DNA from: an uncultured Lachnospiraceae bacterium
GTDB taxonomy: Bacteria; Bacillota; Clostridia; Lachnospirales; Lachnospiraceae
DNA length: 7,944 nt
Direction: 5' to 3'
Assembly (NCBI GenBank): GCA_910587935.1
Contig: CAJUNP010000011.1
Location: 63,421-71,364, forward strand
A program made the position numbers and the translations under genes. The notes under the pieces are model-generated. The model was given only the letters and a program-made list of their open reading frames with translations, searched no databases and was not told the DNA's origin. Positions 6,887-7,944 of the stretch are shown here, piece by piece (within the stretch, counting starts at the first letter, position 1; each line of letters starts with the position of its first letter).

Positions 6887-7570
6887 ATGAATACACAGTT
6901 TATTATTGATTATTTATCTGCATTGAACCTGAACAATAATCGTGAATGGTATCATGCGAATAAGAATGACTTTAAAAAGGCAAATGCCGAATTTGAAACG
7001 TTATTACAGGCATTGATGATGGAAATCGGAAAATTTGACAGCAGTATTTTACATAATAATCCGAAAGACCTTACCTTTAAGCTTGTCAGGGATACCCGCT
7101 TCAGCCATGACAAGTCGCCTTACAATCCTGCGTTTCGCGCCCATATTTCCTCTAAAGGTAAACTGCCTGTTCCTGTTGGCTACTATGTTATGATAAAACC
7201 CCGGGATCAATCTTTTTTAGGAGGAGGTTTATTCGCGGACATGTTTAAGGATGCAACAACAATGATACGGGATTATATTGTCCGGAATGGCGACGAATGG
7301 GAAAAGATCATACATGAGCCGGAGTTTGAAAAATATTTTACCGTACAGGGGACCGCATTAAAAAATGTTCCTGCGGGATATGAGAAAGAACATCCGCAAG
7401 GGGAATATCTGAAATTTAAGAGCTGGTATCTGGAATATCCTCTTAAAGACGAAGAACTGAAAAATGTAGAAATATTTCTTGCAAAAGCAGCGGAACTTTT
7501 CCGAATCATGAAACCATTTAACGATTATTTGAACAAAGCGCTTGCGGAGTTTGAGATGCCGACAAGGTAA
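6887..7570 (+). CDS. DUF2461 (TIGR02453) family protein
   Basis: A 227-residue protein of the widespread DUF2461 family, whose biochemical function is not established as far as I know. Family hallmarks are visible: NNNREWYHANK at 16-26, the strongly conserved RDTRFSHDKSPYN at 68-80, a YYVMIKP strand at 99-105, and GGGLF at 112-116. Full length and C-terminus fit the family. There is no signal peptide or membrane helix, so it is probably cytosolic. AAGGAG (6871-6876) stands 10 bases before the ATG and shares a base with the sigma-factor stop, so the two genes form a two-gene operon. A TnpV-type remnant begins within a few bases of the stop codon. Confidence 0.9.
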   Translation: MNTQFIIDYLSALNLNNNREWYHANKNDFKKANAEFETLLQALMMEIGKFDSSILHNNPKDLTFKLVRDTRFSHDKSPYNPAFRAHISSKGKLPVPVGYYVMIKPRDQSFLGGGLFADMFKDATTMIRDYIVRNGDEWEKIIHEPEFEKYFTVQGTALKNVPAGYEKEHPQGEYLKFKSWYLEYPLKDEELKNVEIFLAKAAELFRIMKPFNDYLNKALAEFEMPTR

Positions 7571-7575
7571 TAAGA

Positions 7576-7794
7576 TACTTACGATTACCCGCCGAAGAAG
7601 AGCAATCAATAGGCATATGGGGACAGCGGCATCTGAACTATCTGAAGCAATGCCGAAAGGTTACATACACCAATCTTCTCACAAGCGGCAAACTTAACGC
7701 TTATCTTGCCGGTATTGACAGGCAGGCGCAGGAACGCTTTGAACGACTCATAGAGGGTATGAAGCAGGCACAGGACATAACGGAACAGATGACA
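7576..7794 (+). pseudogene. tnpV: Remnant of a TnpV-type transposon-encoded protein
   Basis: About 73 codons in one frame read YLRLPAEEE, then GIWGQRHLNYLK, YTNLLTSGKLNAYLA, IDRQAQERFERLIEGM and DITEQM, which follow the TnpV family order from near its N-terminus to two-thirds of its length. TnpV is carried by Tn4451-like mobilisable elements of clostridia. The fragment has no ATG, GTG or TTG start after the in-frame TGA at 7552-7554, and the expected first 15-20 residues are missing. After residue MT (7792-7794) the family's C-terminal segment (typically a W..KMN.IR..A.EI pattern) is absent, although the frame stays open to the window edge. It is therefore broken at both ends and should not yield a working protein. 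Recognition is from memory of the family. Confidence 0.8.
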
Positions 7795-7809
7795 GTATTG
7801 AAAATTTCT

Positions 7810-7944
7810 TTAAAGCCCTTTCATCATGCGTGTGGACATCAAGCAAGTTTCTCCGTTGGCAAAATGGATGATTCGATTTTTAGTGTCAGCTTCTTTTATA
7901 TTATTTTTGTTTACCAAAAATGCCCGATGGCAACGCACAAAATT
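7810..7944 (-). CDS. LytTR-family DNA-binding response regulator, AgrA-like (C-terminal end only)
   Basis: On the minus strand the frame is open from the window edge to a TAA (complement of 7810-7812), giving 44 residues: NFVRCHRAFLVNKNNI, a short KEADTKNR turn, then IIHFANGETCLMSTRMMKGL. This is the end of a LytTR DNA-binding domain. The RCH-x-x-(F/Y)-(L/V)VN-x-x-NI core, the following beta-hairpin, the NGE-x-C segment and the closing S-x-R-x-x-K match Staphylococcus AgrA more closely than the AlgR/LytR branch, judging from memory. Such proteins pair with a histidine kinase and often control peptide quorum sensing. The receiver domain would lie outside the window to the right. The C-terminus appears intact. 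The gene converges on the TnpV fragment, with 15 bases between it and the end of that homology. Confidence 0.78.
   Translation of the reverse strand, partial: NFVRCHRAFLVNKNNIKEADTKNRIIHFANGETCLMSTRMMKGL

Noticed and set aside
7789..7944. Continuation of the TnpV frame to the window edge as a real C-terminus
   Set aside because: The frame stays open but shows no TnpV residues after 7794 and runs antisense to a clear LytTR coding frame.
1..7944. CRISPR array, tRNA or rRNA genes, riboswitch, intact insertion sequence
   Set aside because: No regular spaced repeats, tRNA-like cloverleaf, rRNA signature, recognisable riboswitch core or paired terminal inverted repeats were seen by eye on either strand.

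Overview
The window looks like chromosomal DNA of a low-to-mid GC anaerobic member of the Bacillota, most likely a Clostridia/Lachnospiraceae-type gut or rumen bacterium. This rests on strong GGAGG ribosome-binding sites, an NfnAB electron-bifurcating transhydrogenase pair, zinc-ribbon membrane proteins, a Tn4451-type TnpV remnant and an AgrA-like LytTR regulator. The taxon is inferred from gene content; no rRNA is present.

Left and centre (1-5798) is a tightly packed, all-plus-strand core block. It holds the 3' part of folD, a large membrane protein (zinc ribbon, one transmembrane helix, TPR, two chitobiase-C-terminal-like repeats), nfnA and nfnB (overlapping stop/start), a small Dabb-domain protein, a second zinc-ribbon membrane protein, and rlmH. 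FolD (NADP-dependent one-carbon metabolism) and NfnAB (ferredoxin/NADH/NADPH balancing) are plausible functional partners. RlmH methylates 23S rRNA. The two zinc-ribbon membrane proteins have no assignable function.

The 221-base gap after rlmH (5799-6019) holds a perfect TATAAT box, a good rho-independent terminator (5919-5950) and a small palindrome. Beyond it the content changes to accessory-looking genes: an ECF-type sigma factor with a cysteine-containing C-terminal extension, followed 15 bases later by a DUF2461 protein.

Right edge (7571-7944): directly after the DUF2461 stop lies a decayed fragment of a TnpV-type transposon protein with no start codon and no C-terminus. Facing it on the minus strand is the intact C-terminal end of a LytTR response regulator resembling AgrA, cut by the window edge. 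The stretch from rlmH to the TnpV fragment may be an inserted module. The 3' end of rlmH is a known integration site in staphylococci, but no attachment repeat was found inside this window.
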